31,200 bases of DNA from DATILI01 sp035476635 (GCA_035476635.1 DATILI010000184.1:1-31200), one strand, 5' to 3'; shown: positions 21,866 to 30,117, counted from the first letter of the stretch. The notes: generated from the sequence alone by a model not told the origin. Translations and numbers: made by a program.

Positions 21866-22819
21866 ATGGACCGCCTGACCGCAATTCGCGTTTTTATCGA
21901 GGTTGCCGATTGCCACAGCCTCACGCAGGCAGCAGAGCGGCTGGACATGTCGCGTGCCATGGCGAGCCGCTACATCGGCAGCCTGGAGGAGTGGCTTGGC
22001 GCGCGGCTGCTGCATCGCACCACACGCCGTATCAGCCTCAGCGACGCTGGCGAAGAGGCGTTGCCAAGATGCCGGCACATGCTGGCCTTGTCCGAAGAGG
22101 TTCAGGCCGTGGCCGGCAAACGCAGCCAGGAGCCGGCTGGCAAACTGCGCATCACGACGAGTCTTTCTTTCGCGCAGGCGCAACTCACTGCAGCGGTGGT
22201 CGAGTTCCAGGGCCGGTATCCGCGCGTGGAGATCGAACTGTTTGCTGTCGACCGGTCAGTCAACCTGGTCGAGGAACGCATCGACTTGGCCGTCCGCATC
22301 ACAAACGCGCTTGACGATGGCTTCGTCGCTCGCAAGCTCTGCCTGTGTCGTTCCGTGTTGTGCGCCTCGCCGGACTACGTGAAGCGGCACGGATCACCAG
22401 CGCATACCAGCGACCTTGCCTCGCGCAACTGCATTACGCATGCTTTTGGCAGCGGGGCGGAATACAGGCTGCGCCACAAGGGCCAGACCGCCGCCGTCGC
22501 CGTGCGTGGGACGCTTTTCAGCAATGAGACCGCGGTGCTGCGCCAGGCCGTCCTCGCAGGAGCGGGCATCGCCCTGCTGCCGACCTACTACGTGGTCGAG
22601 GAACTGCAGCGCGGCGCACTGGTGCGCTTGCTGCCGGAGTACGAGCCGGAGCCACTGGGCATCCATGCCGTGTACCTGTCGCGGCAGCATCAGTCGCATG
22701 CGTTGAAGCTGTTGATCGACATGCTGGCGCAGCGGTTCGGCGGCGAATCCGCTCCGTGGGATCGACCTCATCAGCCAGGCACGCGTGGCGTTGTGCGGGT
22801 CGGACGCGGGCGAATTTAA
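21866..22819 (+). CDS. LysR-family transcriptional regulator
   Basis: A 317-residue LysR regulator of the CrgA/DsdC-like branch. The DNA-binding domain is at residues 1-60: MDRLTAIRVFIEVADCHSLT, then MASRYIGSLEEWLGARLLHRTTR. The effector domain starts GKLRITTSLSFA near 92 and contains the usual SVNLVEERIDLAVRI and AGAGIALLP blocks. The C-terminus runs about 15 residues past the usual end and is Arg-Gly rich (RGVVRVGRGRI). It is divergent from the MBL-fold gene, which is its most likely target, together with the DsbA-like gene. No clear Shine-Dalgarno precedes the ATG, apart from a weak GATCGAG. Confidence 0.93.
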   Translation: MDRLTAIRVFIEVADCHSLTQAAERLDMSRAMASRYIGSLEEWLGARLLHRTTRRISLSDAGEEALPRCRHMLALSEEVQAVAGKRSQEPAGKLRITTSLSFAQAQLTAAVVEFQGRYPRVEIELFAVDRSVNLVEERIDLAVRITNALDDGFVARKLCLCRSVLCASPDYVKRHGSPAHTSDLASRNCITHAFGSGAEYRLRHKGQTAAVAVRGTLFSNETAVLRQAVLAGAGIALLPTYYVVEELQRGALVRLLPEYEPEPLGIHAVYLSRQHQSHALKLLIDMLAQRFGGESAPWDRPHQPGTRGVVRVGRGRI

Positions 22820-22851
22820 ATCAACAACTTGCAGCGCTTCTCAACCTCAGC

Positions 22852-23238
22852 ATGTCCCAATTGACCCCGAATGAGCTTCGACAGATTGGCTCCGAAGCCT
22901 TTGACAAAGGATGCAGTTCCTGCCGTGCATTGCTCTGCAATGGCTGGGAGGCAATGCCATCGACCTTCGAAGAAGCGAGCTTGAGGATGGTCGGCACGCT
23001 TCGCCAGGTAGATCCAGAAGCGGGCGAACCGACACTGGACGAATACCATCCGCAGCGAACCAGCTACTGGTCGGAGAATGCGCCCATAGCGCCGAACTAC
23101 TTTCCGTACAACCGCTGCGACGTATGGGTCTGCTGCGGTTGCCGGCGTGCCTTCCTGCGCTACACCGAGTATGGCGGTTACTACGTCGAGCAACGTATCC
23201 GTTTGCTGGATCCGAGGCACGTAGTGGATACGGCCTGA
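22852..23238 (+). CDS. small Cys-rich (zinc-ribbon-like) conserved protein
   Basis: A 128-residue cytoplasmic protein of unknown function. Two CxxC pairs, Cys 21/Cys 24 (CSSC) and Cys 94/Cys 97 (CCGC, with Cys 95 between), plus Cys 89, suggest a zinc ribbon split over the chain. Other features are DEYHP and FPYNRCDVWVC, then FLRYTEYGGYYVEQRIR. I recognise the overall pattern from uncharacterised Burkholderiales proteins with no assigned role. The ATG at 22852 is chosen because the sequence before it in the same frame overlaps the LysR gene and lacks similarity. It starts 33 bases after the LysR stop, so readthrough expression is possible. A likely terminator follows at 23251. Confidence 0.8.
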   Translation: MSQLTPNELRQIGSEAFDKGCSSCRALLCNGWEAMPSTFEEASLRMVGTLRQVDPEAGEPTLDEYHPQRTSYWSENAPIAPNYFPYNRCDVWVCCGCRRAFLRYTEYGGYYVEQRIRLLDPRHVVDTA

Positions 23239-23250
23239 TCCGTTCGTTCG

Positions 23251-23284
23251 ACCGCCTTGCCCATCTGTCCGGCGGTTTCTTTTG
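23251..23284 (+). terminator. probable intrinsic terminator after Cys-rich gene
   Basis: ACCGCC (23251-23256) pairs with GGCGGT (23271-23276), followed by the T-rich TTCTTTT. The 14-base loop is long, but position and T-tract fit, between the converging Cys-rich gene and the molybdenum hydroxylase gene. Confidence 0.5.
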
Positions 23285-23297
23285 AGTTGCGGATTGA

Positions 23298-25544
23298 TCA
23301 AGCCAGGTTGAACGGCAGCTGGCGCTGCGGCTTGCCGGTCAGCCGCGCGATGGCGTTGGCGAAAGCCGGCGCCAGTGGCGGCAGGCCAGGCTCGCCCATG
23401 CCGGTGGGTGCGTCGGCGCTGGGCACGATGTGGACATCGAATTGCGGCATGTCGGTGATGCGTGCGACGGTGAAGTCGCCGAAGCTGCTCTGCTGAACCT
23501 CGCCGTCCTTCAACGTGATGGCGGCACCGGGCAGGCACATCGACAGCCCCATGACCGCTGCGCCTTGCGCCTGGGCCTCGATGGTGCGCGGGTTCACCGC
23601 CAGGTTGCAGTGAATGCCTCCAGTCACGCGGTGCAGCACGGCGCGGTTTTCTTGCACCGAGGCTTCGACCACGTAAGCGACGACCGTCGAAAAGGACTCG
23701 TGCACTGCCACACCCCAGGCGCGGCCGCTCGCAAGCTGCTTCTTGCCGTAGCCGCTCTTGTCCACGGCCAGCTGCAGCGCTGCTCGGTGCCGCGGGTGCT
23801 TGTCGCCCCAGAGCTTCATGCGGTAGGCGACGGGGTCTTGCTTGGTGGCGCGGGCGATCTCGTCGATCAAGGTTTCCATCACGAAGGCGGTATGGGTGGA
23901 TCCGACGCTACGCCACCACAGCACCGGAACGTTGAGCTTGGGGTGGTGAACGGTCAGGCGCATTGGCAGCGGGTAGGGCTCCCGCATGCCTTCGACGGCA
24001 GACGCGTCGATGCCGTTTTTCACCTGGAACTGCTCGAACACGGAGCCGGTGAGGATCGACTGGCCGACGATGACATGGTCCCAGGCCAGCACCTTGCCGC
24101 TGTCGTCGAAACCGATGCGGGCCCGGTGCAAGTGCATGGGGCGGTAGTAGCCGCCCTTCATGTCGTCCTGGCGGCTCCACAGCGTGCGTATCGGCGCCCT
24201 CAGGCCGGCGGTCCGCGCGGCCTTGGCGATTTCGCAGGCCTCGACCACGAAGTCGCTGGTGCTCGAAAAACGCCGGCCGAAGCCACCGCCCGACATCTGC
24301 ACATTCACCTTCACCTGCTCGGGTCTGAGGCCCATCACGCGCGCGACCGCGGCGCCGTCCAGCCCCGGAGACTGGGAGCCGGTCCATATTTCAGCGCTCC
24401 CGTCGGCGAGAGCGACGGTGCAGTTGAGCGGTTCCATGGCCGCGTGGGCCAGGTAGGGAAAGACGAACTCGGCTTCCAGTTGCTGCGGCGCTTTGGCCAA
24501 TGGCGCCATGTCGGCTTCGAAGTGGTGCGGCCCGGGGCGGCCGGCCAGTTCGCGGTACTGGACCAACTGCTTGTCGCTGTCCACCTTTTCCACGGCTGCG
24601 GTGTCCCATTGCACCTTCAGCGCATCGTGCCCCTGCTTGGCCGCCCAATAGCCGTCGGCGATCACCGCGATGCCTTCGGCCCCCCGGTCCAGAGGCACGC
24701 GCAGCACGGCCTTCACACCCTTGACGGCGCGCGCGGCGCTGTCATCCACTGACTTCACGCGGGCGCCGAATATGGGAGGACGGGCCACTACCGCGGTGAG
24801 CTGTCCGGGAAGCCGAACGTCAATGCCGAAGTCCTGCCGCCCGCTGCTCTTGGCGCGCGCGTCGAGGCGCGTGGTGGGCCGCCCGATGATGCGGAACTCC
24901 TTCGGATCTTTTAGTGTGACCTTCTCTGGCACGGGCAGAGCCATGGCGGCTTTCGACAGCTCGCCAAACCCGAGCTTGCGACCAGCCGGGCCCAGAACCG
25001 TGCCCGCCTGCGTTCGTAGGGTAGATGCGTCCACGTTCCAGCGCGCCGCTGCCGCGGCCAGCAGCATCGCCCGGGCGCGCGCGCCCAGTTCGCGGTACTG
25101 CGTGTAACTGTTCTTGACCGAGTTGGAGCCACCCGTGAGGTGTATGCCGAACATCGGGTCGATATAGGCGGCGTCGCTCGAGCCATGCCGGCTACGCACC
25201 AGCTTCCAGTCCGCATCAAGTTCCTCGGCCAGGATCATCGGCAAGGCGGTCTGCACGCCTTGCCCCATCTCCAGCCGGTTGATCGTCACGGTGACTTCGC
25301 CGTTGGGGGCTATCTGCACGAAGGCCGATGGCTGCTCCGTCGGTTTGAGGCCACCGGTCGGCTGGCCGGCGCCATTGGCCTGTGCCATGGCGATGTGGGG
25401 AAAGGCGCCGAGCGCAAGGCCACTGGCGCTGGCCATCTTCAGGAAGCTGCGGCGCGGCAGCGTGCTGGCTTCGTCGGGCTGGTCCCGCTCCAGCATGTGC
25501 TGCAGGGCACGCGGCAACTCGCGGATATTGATGTTGGGCAACAT
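23298..25544 (-). CDS. molybdenum hydroxylase large subunit (IorB/aldehyde oxidoreductase type)
   Basis: A 748-residue molybdopterin-binding subunit of the xanthine dehydrogenase family, isoquinoline 1-oxidoreductase/aldehyde dehydrogenase branch. It would hydroxylate an N-heterocycle or oxidise an aldehyde with water as oxygen source. A twin-arginine signal RRSFLK (31-36) with a hydrophobic stretch up to about AMA (54) indicates folded export to the periplasm. VQMSGGGFGRR, LPMILAEELD and NRLEMGQGVQT are family blocks, and the catalytic Glu is 718 in GMGEPGLPPLAPAFANA. The iron-sulfur subunit lies immediately upstream, 10 bases away. ATG 25544 has GAAGGA upstream. No cytochrome c subunit or XdhC-like maturation gene is nearby, although this branch often has them. 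Confidence 0.94.
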   Translation of the reverse strand: MLPNINIRELPRALQHMLERDQPDEASTLPRRSFLKMASASGLALGAFPHIAMAQANGAGQPTGGLKPTEQPSAFVQIAPNGEVTVTINRLEMGQGVQTALPMILAEELDADWKLVRSRHGSSDAAYIDPMFGIHLTGGSNSVKNSYTQYRELGARARAMLLAAAAARWNVDASTLRTQAGTVLGPAGRKLGFGELSKAAMALPVPEKVTLKDPKEFRIIGRPTTRLDARAKSSGRQDFGIDVRLPGQLTAVVARPPIFGARVKSVDDSAARAVKGVKAVLRVPLDRGAEGIAVIADGYWAAKQGHDALKVQWDTAAVEKVDSDKQLVQYRELAGRPGPHHFEADMAPLAKAPQQLEAEFVFPYLAHAAMEPLNCTVALADGSAEIWTGSQSPGLDGAAVARVMGLRPEQVKVNVQMSGGGFGRRFSSTSDFVVEACEIAKAARTAGLRAPIRTLWSRQDDMKGGYYRPMHLHRARIGFDDSGKVLAWDHVIVGQSILTGSVFEQFQVKNGIDASAVEGMREPYPLPMRLTVHHPKLNVPVLWWRSVGSTHTAFVMETLIDEIARATKQDPVAYRMKLWGDKHPRHRAALQLAVDKSGYGKKQLASGRAWGVAVHESFSTVVAYVVEASVQENRAVLHRVTGGIHCNLAVNPRTIEAQAQGAAVMGLSMCLPGAAITLKDGEVQQSSFGDFTVARITDMPQFDVHIVPSADAPTGMGEPGLPPLAPAFANAIARLTGKPQRQLPFNLA

Positions 25545-25554
25545 GGTGAGTCCT

Positions 25555-26028
25555 TCAGGCGATCGCGTTGGCGGCATCGGCAACCGCCGCGCGGATGCGG
25601 GCATACGTGCCGCAACGGCAGATGTTGTTGGCCATGGCGGCGTCGATCTCGGCGGCCGTCGGCAGCTTGCCGCGTGGACGCGACTTGAGGAAGGCCGTGG
25701 CGCTCATGATTTGCCCGCTTTGACAGTAGCCGCACTGGGCGACATCGTGCTTGACCCAGGCTGCGTGCACCGCGGCGCCGACGCGGTCGCTGCCATTGGT
25801 GGCAGCCTCGATGGTGGTGATCTTCTTACCCGCGGCCGCGGAGATGGGTGTGACGCAGGAGCGAATAGCCTCGCCGTCGATGTGAACGACGCAGGCACCG
25901 CATATTCCGACGCCACAGCCAAACTTGGTGCCGGTCATGCCCAGTGTGTCGCGCAGCGCCCAAAGGATGGGGGTGCCGGGGTCGGGATCGACCTGGTGGT
26001 TCTTGCCGTTGATGTTGAGCGCGCTCAT
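25555..26028 (-). CDS. 2Fe-2S subunit of molybdenum hydroxylase (IorA type)
   Basis: A 157-residue iron-sulfur subunit carrying two [2Fe-2S] clusters that pass electrons from the molybdenum site. The plant-ferredoxin-type cluster uses Cys 38, 43, 46 and 58 (FGCGVGICGAC, then SCV); the second uses Cys 99, 102, 137 and 139 (CGYCQSGQ and NNICRCGTY). No signal peptide, so it is expected to be carried across the membrane with the Tat-bearing large subunit. First gene of the two-gene operon, divergent from a LysR gene across 268 bases. Length is standard for the family. Confidence 0.96.
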   Translation of the reverse strand: MSALNINGKNHQVDPDPGTPILWALRDTLGMTGTKFGCGVGICGACVVHIDGEAIRSCVTPISAAAGKKITTIEAATNGSDRVGAAVHAAWVKHDVAQCGYCQSGQIMSATAFLKSRPRGKLPTAAEIDAAMANNICRCGTYARIRAAVADAANAIA

Positions 26029-26296
26029 GGTGGGTCAACTCTCCTTGGAGGTCGGTGGATAGGATCGGCGAAGACGGCGGATCAGAAGCTGCCGTCGGTC
26101 AACTTCGAAAGCATTGTTCGGGACCACGTCGAGTCGGCCAAACCTCTTCACTTCCTGGTCGACTGCCTGCGCCCGTGATCAACCAGACCTTGCTCACGAT
26201 TGAGAACTCCTTCATGTGGTGCACGAACTGTAGGTGCGCACATCAAAAAGAAAAAGTGCCTAGCGCTGCACTCCTTGTGAAGCTATCCTTCAAAGT
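26029..26296. promoter_or_regulatory. divergent control region of molybdenum hydroxylase and LysR
   Basis: This 268-base gap separates the 2Fe-2S subunit gene from the LysR gene. It holds palindromes GTGCAC (26219-26224) and GTGCGCAC (26234-26241), centred 16 bases apart, then an A-rich stretch CATCAAAAAGAAAAAG. These suit an operator for the adjacent LysR. The part 26041-26178 reads as an open frame ending in a stop with no start and may be a gene remnant. No ribosome site is clear before the LysR ATG. Confidence 0.4.
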
Positions 26297-27193
26297 ATGA
26301 AGCTGAACCAACTCGACGGATTGATGGCATTCTGGAAGGTGTCCGAACACCGCAGCTTCACTGCCGCCGGTGCTGATCTGGAGGTTTCGCCGTCAGCCTT
26401 GAGTCAAGCCATCCGTCAACTGGAATCCCGTCTGGGCGTGCGGCTGTTGAATCGCACCACCCGCAGTGTGAGCCTGACCGAAGCAGGCGAGGCGTACCTG
26501 GCGCGAGTCGGCCCCGCTCTTGGCCAGGTGTTGGCCGCGGGGGAGGAGATGAACCTCCTGCAAGGCCGGCCTGCGGGCACGTTGCGCCTGAATGCGGCCA
26601 GGATTTCCGTCGCAATGGTCTTGCAACCCATGCTCGCCGGTTTCCTGCAGGAGAATCCTCATGTTCGTCTCGAGTTGACCAATGACGAAGGTTTCATCGA
26701 CATCGTCGAGAAAGGGTTCGACGCAGGCATCCGCATGGGTGAGAGCGTACAGCGCGACATGATTGCGGTCCCTCTTGGTGGGCCGGTCACAGTGGCAGTG
26801 GTCGCTTCCCCGGAGTACCTGCGGCGCATTCCCGCTCCTCGCCATCCCGACGACCTCGTGCGCCACAACTGCATTCGCTTGCGCTTCGGTGGCTCGGGGA
26901 CGATCTACAAATGGGAGTTCCAGGTAGACGACCGCCTGGTGGAGTACGAGGTCAAGGGCAACCTGACCATCACTGACACGCTGTTCAGCGTCGACGCCGC
27001 GCTCGAGGGGATCGGGTTGGCCTACGCATTCGAGGACTTGGTGCTGCCGCACATCCGCACCAAGCGGCTGAAGCGGGTGTTGACCTCGTACTCGCCGACC
27101 TTTCCCGGCTTCTATCTGTACTACCCCAGCAGGCACGATCAGCCCACGAAACTGAAGGCGTTGATTGAGTACGTCAACCGTCGCAGGCTTTGA
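26297..27193 (+). CDS. LysR-family transcriptional regulator
   Basis: A 298-residue LysR regulator of the CrgA-like branch. The DNA-binding part spans 1-62: LDGLMAFWKVSEHRSFTAAG, then SALSQAIRQLESRLGVRLLNRTTRS. The effector domain starts GTLRLNAARISVAMVLQP near 93 and includes DIVEKGFDAGIRMGES and the GIGLAYAFED block. Length is typical. It faces away from the molybdenum hydroxylase operon and is therefore its likely regulator. It converges on the Bug gene at 27223 with only 29 bases between, in which a weak CTGC-GCAG hairpin is seen. Confidence 0.95.
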   Translation: MKLNQLDGLMAFWKVSEHRSFTAAGADLEVSPSALSQAIRQLESRLGVRLLNRTTRSVSLTEAGEAYLARVGPALGQVLAAGEEMNLLQGRPAGTLRLNAARISVAMVLQPMLAGFLQENPHVRLELTNDEGFIDIVEKGFDAGIRMGESVQRDMIAVPLGGPVTVAVVASPEYLRRIPAPRHPDDLVRHNCIRLRFGGSGTIYKWEFQVDDRLVEYEVKGNLTITDTLFSVDAALEGIGLAYAFEDLVLPHIRTKRLKRVLTSYSPTFPGFYLYYPSRHDQPTKLKALIEYVNRRRL

Positions 27194-27222
27194 CGGGAAG
27201 TCAGTCTGCAATCCACGCAGGC

Positions 27223-28200
27223 TTACTGCGGACGATAACCGCTGATGCGAACCAGTTCAGTCAACTCAGCGCTCACGCGATTCAGGCGACCGGTCTGCTC
27301 CAGAGTTGTGCCAGGCGCGGCGGTCATGGCCTGGGAGCGCAATTTTTCCATCGTCTCCGGCATAGCCAGAACCTGATTCAGCGCCTTGTTGTAGCGCTCC
27401 ACCATCGCAGTGGACATGGCCGCCGGTGCATACACGCCCAGGAAGTCGGTGAGCTCCAACCCCGCGAGACCAGCATCGGCAAATGAGGGAACGCCGGGCA
27501 ACAAAGGGGTGGCCCTGGTTACCGCAACGATACGCAAGCGCCCCGCCTGGTGATGCTGCAGGAATTCGGTGACGCCTGAAACGCCGGCCGAGATCTGGCC
27601 CCCGAGCAAGTCCTGCACGAGCGGCCCCGCGCCTTTGTACGCCACCGGAACGCTGTCGATTTTGAACGCCTGCGCGACCTTGAGCGCCAGGAATTCGGGT
27701 GCACTTGCCGGTGCCGGCACGCCGATGCTGGCCTGCGCCGGCCGTGCGGCCAGCCATGCCCCAAGCTGCGCGAGTGTGGTCGCTTGCGCCATGGGGTGCG
27801 ACGCCAGTGCGAGCTCGAAGGTGGCGACAGTGCCCACCGCACGGAAATCCCTGGCCGGCAAATAGCCGGGCGTCTTGACCGTGAGCGGGATCATCGCCAC
27901 CGTGTGCACATTGCTCAGGAACAGCACCGAGCCGTCCGCCGGCGCCGCCTTGAGCGCAAGCGCCGCGATCTGCCCGCCTGCGCCAGGGCGGTTGTCTACC
28001 ACCACGGTCTGGCCCAGTAGCGGGCCGAGCTTGTCCGCGACGATGCGTGCGGCCGTGTCGGCAGGGCCCCCCGGCGGGTAACCCACCAGCAGCTTGATCG
28101 GGCCACGGTAGTCCTGGGCTTGCGCCGCCAGCGCCATGGCCGACAAGCCTGCCAGCATGGCCCGCCGGGTCACCAGGGAAAGGGAATGCGTGAAGGCCAT
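27223..28200 (-). CDS. Bug/TctC-family receptor protein
   Basis: A 325-residue Bug-family periplasmic receptor. The signal region is residues 1-29 with twin Arg at 12-13 (TRRAMLAG), a hydrophobic stretch and a probable cut after AQA; Tat use is possible but not certain. Family blocks are IKLLVGYPPGGPAD (35-48), VVVDNRPGAGGQIAA, APADGSVLFLS and VPVAYKGAGPLVQDLLGG. The start is set at the ATG before AFTHSLS, since the 11 codons upstream in frame precede the signal sequence and overlap the gap. The gene lies 40 bases after the isonitrile-hydratase-like gene on the same strand, probably one operon. No TctA or TctB genes are present. The ligand is unknown. Confidence 0.92.
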   Translation of the reverse strand: MAFTHSLSLVTRRAMLAGLSAMALAAQAQDYRGPIKLLVGYPPGGPADTAARIVADKLGPLLGQTVVVDNRPGAGGQIAALALKAAPADGSVLFLSNVHTVAMIPLTVKTPGYLPARDFRAVGTVATFELALASHPMAQATTLAQLGAWLAARPAQASIGVPAPASAPEFLALKVAQAFKIDSVPVAYKGAGPLVQDLLGGQISAGVSGVTEFLQHHQAGRLRIVAVTRATPLLPGVPSFADAGLAGLELTDFLGVYAPAAMSTAMVERYNKALNQVLAMPETMEKLRSQAMTAAPGTTLEQTGRLNRVSAELTELVRISGYRPQ

Positions 28201-28240
28201 GGGAAGTACCTCGCTTGGCTGGGCGTAGATCAAAGGTGGA

Positions 28241-28933
28241 TTAAAGAGCCGGAGCAGGGAGCTCCCGCTGCGTCATCCGCGCCATCAGCGCCTCGCGGCG
28301 CTCTTTGACCACGCCATCGACGCGGGCACGCATGGCCTGCACGATATGGGGCGGGGCCTTGGCTGGCGATCCGCAGTCAAAAGGTGGCTGCGGGTCGTAC
28401 TCCGCGAACAGCTGGATGCTCTTCGCGGTGTCGTCGTCGCAGGCCAGCGCGATGGCACGCAGCGCGCAGTCGATGCCCGAGGTGACGCCGGCGCCCGTGA
28501 TGCGGTTGCGGTCCACCACCACGCGTTCGTCGCGCCGCGTGGCGCCCACCAGCTCCAGCAATTCATGCGAAGCCCAATGGCAGGTGGCGGCATAGCCTTT
28601 GAGAAGACCGGCCGCGCCCAGCAGCAGCGGCCCGGTACAGATACCGACGACCCACGTGGCCGCATGGCCCTGGCGTGCCACAAAGTCCAGCACCTCTTCA
28701 TCGCGCAGCAGCCGGCTCACGCCGGGGCCACCGGGCACGACCAGCATGTCGAGCGGCCCGCAGTCGGCCATGCGCACCGTGGCATTGAACTTCCAGCCCA
28801 GCTCGGTCTCGATCGGGTCGGTGTGCTTCCAAATCAGTTGCAGCCGTGCGCCCGGCATGCGCACCAGCAGGTCGGCGGGAGCCACGTAGTCGGTGGCGGT
28901 GATGTCGGGGAAGACCAGCATACCGATGTTCAT
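28241..28933 (-). CDS. DJ-1/PfpI-family protein, isonitrile hydratase-like
   Basis: A 230-residue cytoplasmic protein of the DJ-1/PfpI superfamily. The nucleophile Cys is 99 in GICTGPLLLGAAGLL, preceded by VVPGGPGV (65-72), and Asp 15 lies in ITATDYVAP, in the position used by isonitrile hydratase (InhA). The pattern TCHWASHELL and SGIDCALRAI also fits that group. The expected reaction, if true, is hydration of an isonitrile to an N-substituted formamide; related proteins have other substrates. The gene is divergent from a GlxA-type regulator across 88 bases and is followed by a Bug receptor gene. The C-terminus is extended and Arg-rich. Confidence 0.87.
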   Translation of the reverse strand: MNIGMLVFPDITATDYVAPADLLVRMPGARLQLIWKHTDPIETELGWKFNATVRMADCGPLDMLVVPGGPGVSRLLRDEEVLDFVARQGHAATWVVGICTGPLLLGAAGLLKGYAATCHWASHELLELVGATRRDERVVVDRNRITGAGVTSGIDCALRAIALACDDDTAKSIQLFAEYDPQPPFDCGSPAKAPPHIVQAMRARVDGVVKERREALMARMTQRELPAPAL

Positions 28934-28977
28934 CGAAGTCTCTCTTGGAAAGCGGGAATGAGGTGCAGTGTAGGATT

Positions 28978-29004
28978 GAGTTACTTGTCGCTTAAGACAA
29001 ACTC
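28978..29004. promoter_or_regulatory. inverted repeat in the PfpI-GlxA divergent gap
   Basis: TTGTC (28985-28989) and GACAA (28996-29000) flank a short spacer, and outer arms GAGTT (28978-28982) and ACTC (29001-29004) extend the symmetry. It sits 18-44 bases before the regulator start and is the most obvious operator candidate in the 88-base gap. Confidence 0.45.
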
Positions 29005-29021
29005 CCCACGATTTCTGCCAA

Positions 29022-30008
29022 ATGCATCAAGTCTGGTTTCTGCTGTTCGAGCGCTTTCAGTTGCTGGACGTATGCGGTCCGCTGCAGGTTTTTGCAACGG
29101 CCAATGACGAACTGCAATCGATGGGCCGCGCCCCGATGTACGCATCGAAAGTCTGTGCCTTGGCGGCTGGCGCCCCTGTCAGTTCCAGCGGCGTGGCGCT
29201 GCAGGCCAGTTCCCTGCCGCGGAATCTGAAGCGAAACGTCAATACGGTCATCGTGCCAGGTGGCCCCGGCGCATGGAATCCGACGCAGCCACAGTCCACC
29301 TCGGGCATCGAACCGCTGGCGTCATGGATCCGGCGCGCCGCTCCACGCATCGATCGGCTGGCCTCGGTGTGCACCGGTGCCTTCGTTCTGGCGCGCACGG
29401 GTTTGCTCGACGGGCGCAGCGCGGTGACGCATTGGGCCGCGTGCGATCCGTTGCGCGCGGCCTTTCCGGCGATCGATGTCCAGCATGACGCCATCTACTA
29501 CCGCGACGATCCCTATTGGACGTCCGCCGGTGTCACGGCCGGCATCGACATGGCGCTTGGCATGGTCGAGACCGATGCGGGGCGCGACGTCGCCATGAAC
29601 GTGGCCAAGAAACTCGTCGTGTTCTACAAGCGGCCCGGCGGCCAGTCGCAGTTCAGCAGTGCCTTGCTGGAGCAAAGCGCGGGGGATGCGCGCATCGGCG
29701 AGTTGCATCGCTGGATCGCCGGCCACTTGCGCAACGGGCTGGACGTGCCGACGCTGGCCGAGCGGCTGGCGATGACGCCGCGCACGTTTGCACGCTTTTA
29801 TGTGCGGGCCACGGGCATCACGCCGGCGCGCGCGGTCGAGCAAATCAGGCTGGAGCGCGCCTGCCGGTTGATCGAGGCGCACAAGCAGTCAATCAAGTCG
29901 ATCTCCCTCCAATGCGGTTTCTCGTCGGAGGAGATCATGCGCCGCACTTTCGTGCGCCACTTGCGCGTCTCGCCAGCGGAGTATCGGCAGCGGTTTTCGG
30001 GGGAGTGA
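29022..30008 (+). CDS. GlxA-type regulator (DJ-1/PfpI domain plus AraC helix-turn-helix)
   Basis: A 328-residue regulator. The N-terminal DJ-1/PfpI domain starts VWFLLFERFQLLDVCGPLQVF (4-24 in pieces), with VIVPGGPGAW (77-85) and Cys 117 in SVCTGAFVLA at the nucleophile elbow. The C-terminal AraC DNA-binding domain starts near residue 225 (RIGELHRWIAGHLRN) and ends RVSPAEYRQRFSGE, with two helix-turn-helix units. It controls, most probably, the divergent isonitrile-hydratase-like gene and the Bug gene, and its sensing domain shares the fold of that enzyme, which suggests it recognises the same or a similar ligand. No Shine-Dalgarno is visible before the ATG. Confidence 0.94.
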   Translation: MHQVWFLLFERFQLLDVCGPLQVFATANDELQSMGRAPMYASKVCALAAGAPVSSSGVALQASSLPRNLKRNVNTVIVPGGPGAWNPTQPQSTSGIEPLASWIRRAAPRIDRLASVCTGAFVLARTGLLDGRSAVTHWAACDPLRAAFPAIDVQHDAIYYRDDPYWTSAGVTAGIDMALGMVETDAGRDVAMNVAKKLVVFYKRPGGQSQFSSALLEQSAGDARIGELHRWIAGHLRNGLDVPTLAERLAMTPRTFARFYVRATGITPARAVEQIRLERACRLIEAHKQSIKSISLQCGFSSEEIMRRTFVRHLRVSPAEYRQRFSGE

Positions 30009-30117
30009 CCGCGCAGGCGTAGTGAATGCGAGGCGCATGAATTGCCCACAGATCCGGTGGACAAATTTGTGGATATCTCGGTGAACTGGCGAGCCAAGGC
30101 AGTTGCCGCGCCCGCTC

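Noticed and set aside
21762..21884. N-terminal extension of the MBL-fold protein through the divergent gap
   Set aside because: It would place a promoter gap and operator inside the coding region and bury the signal peptide; ATG 21761 has AGGAGA.
23430..24752. 440-codon plus-strand frame opposite the molybdenum hydroxylase
   Set aside because: Antisense shadow without motifs; the minus strand has the catalytic and Tat features.
30047..30083. DnaA-box-like and palindromic motifs (ACAAATTTGT, TGTGGATAT) suggesting an origin
   Set aside because: Only two imperfect boxes, no cluster, no AT-rich unwinding region and no dnaA or dnaN nearby.
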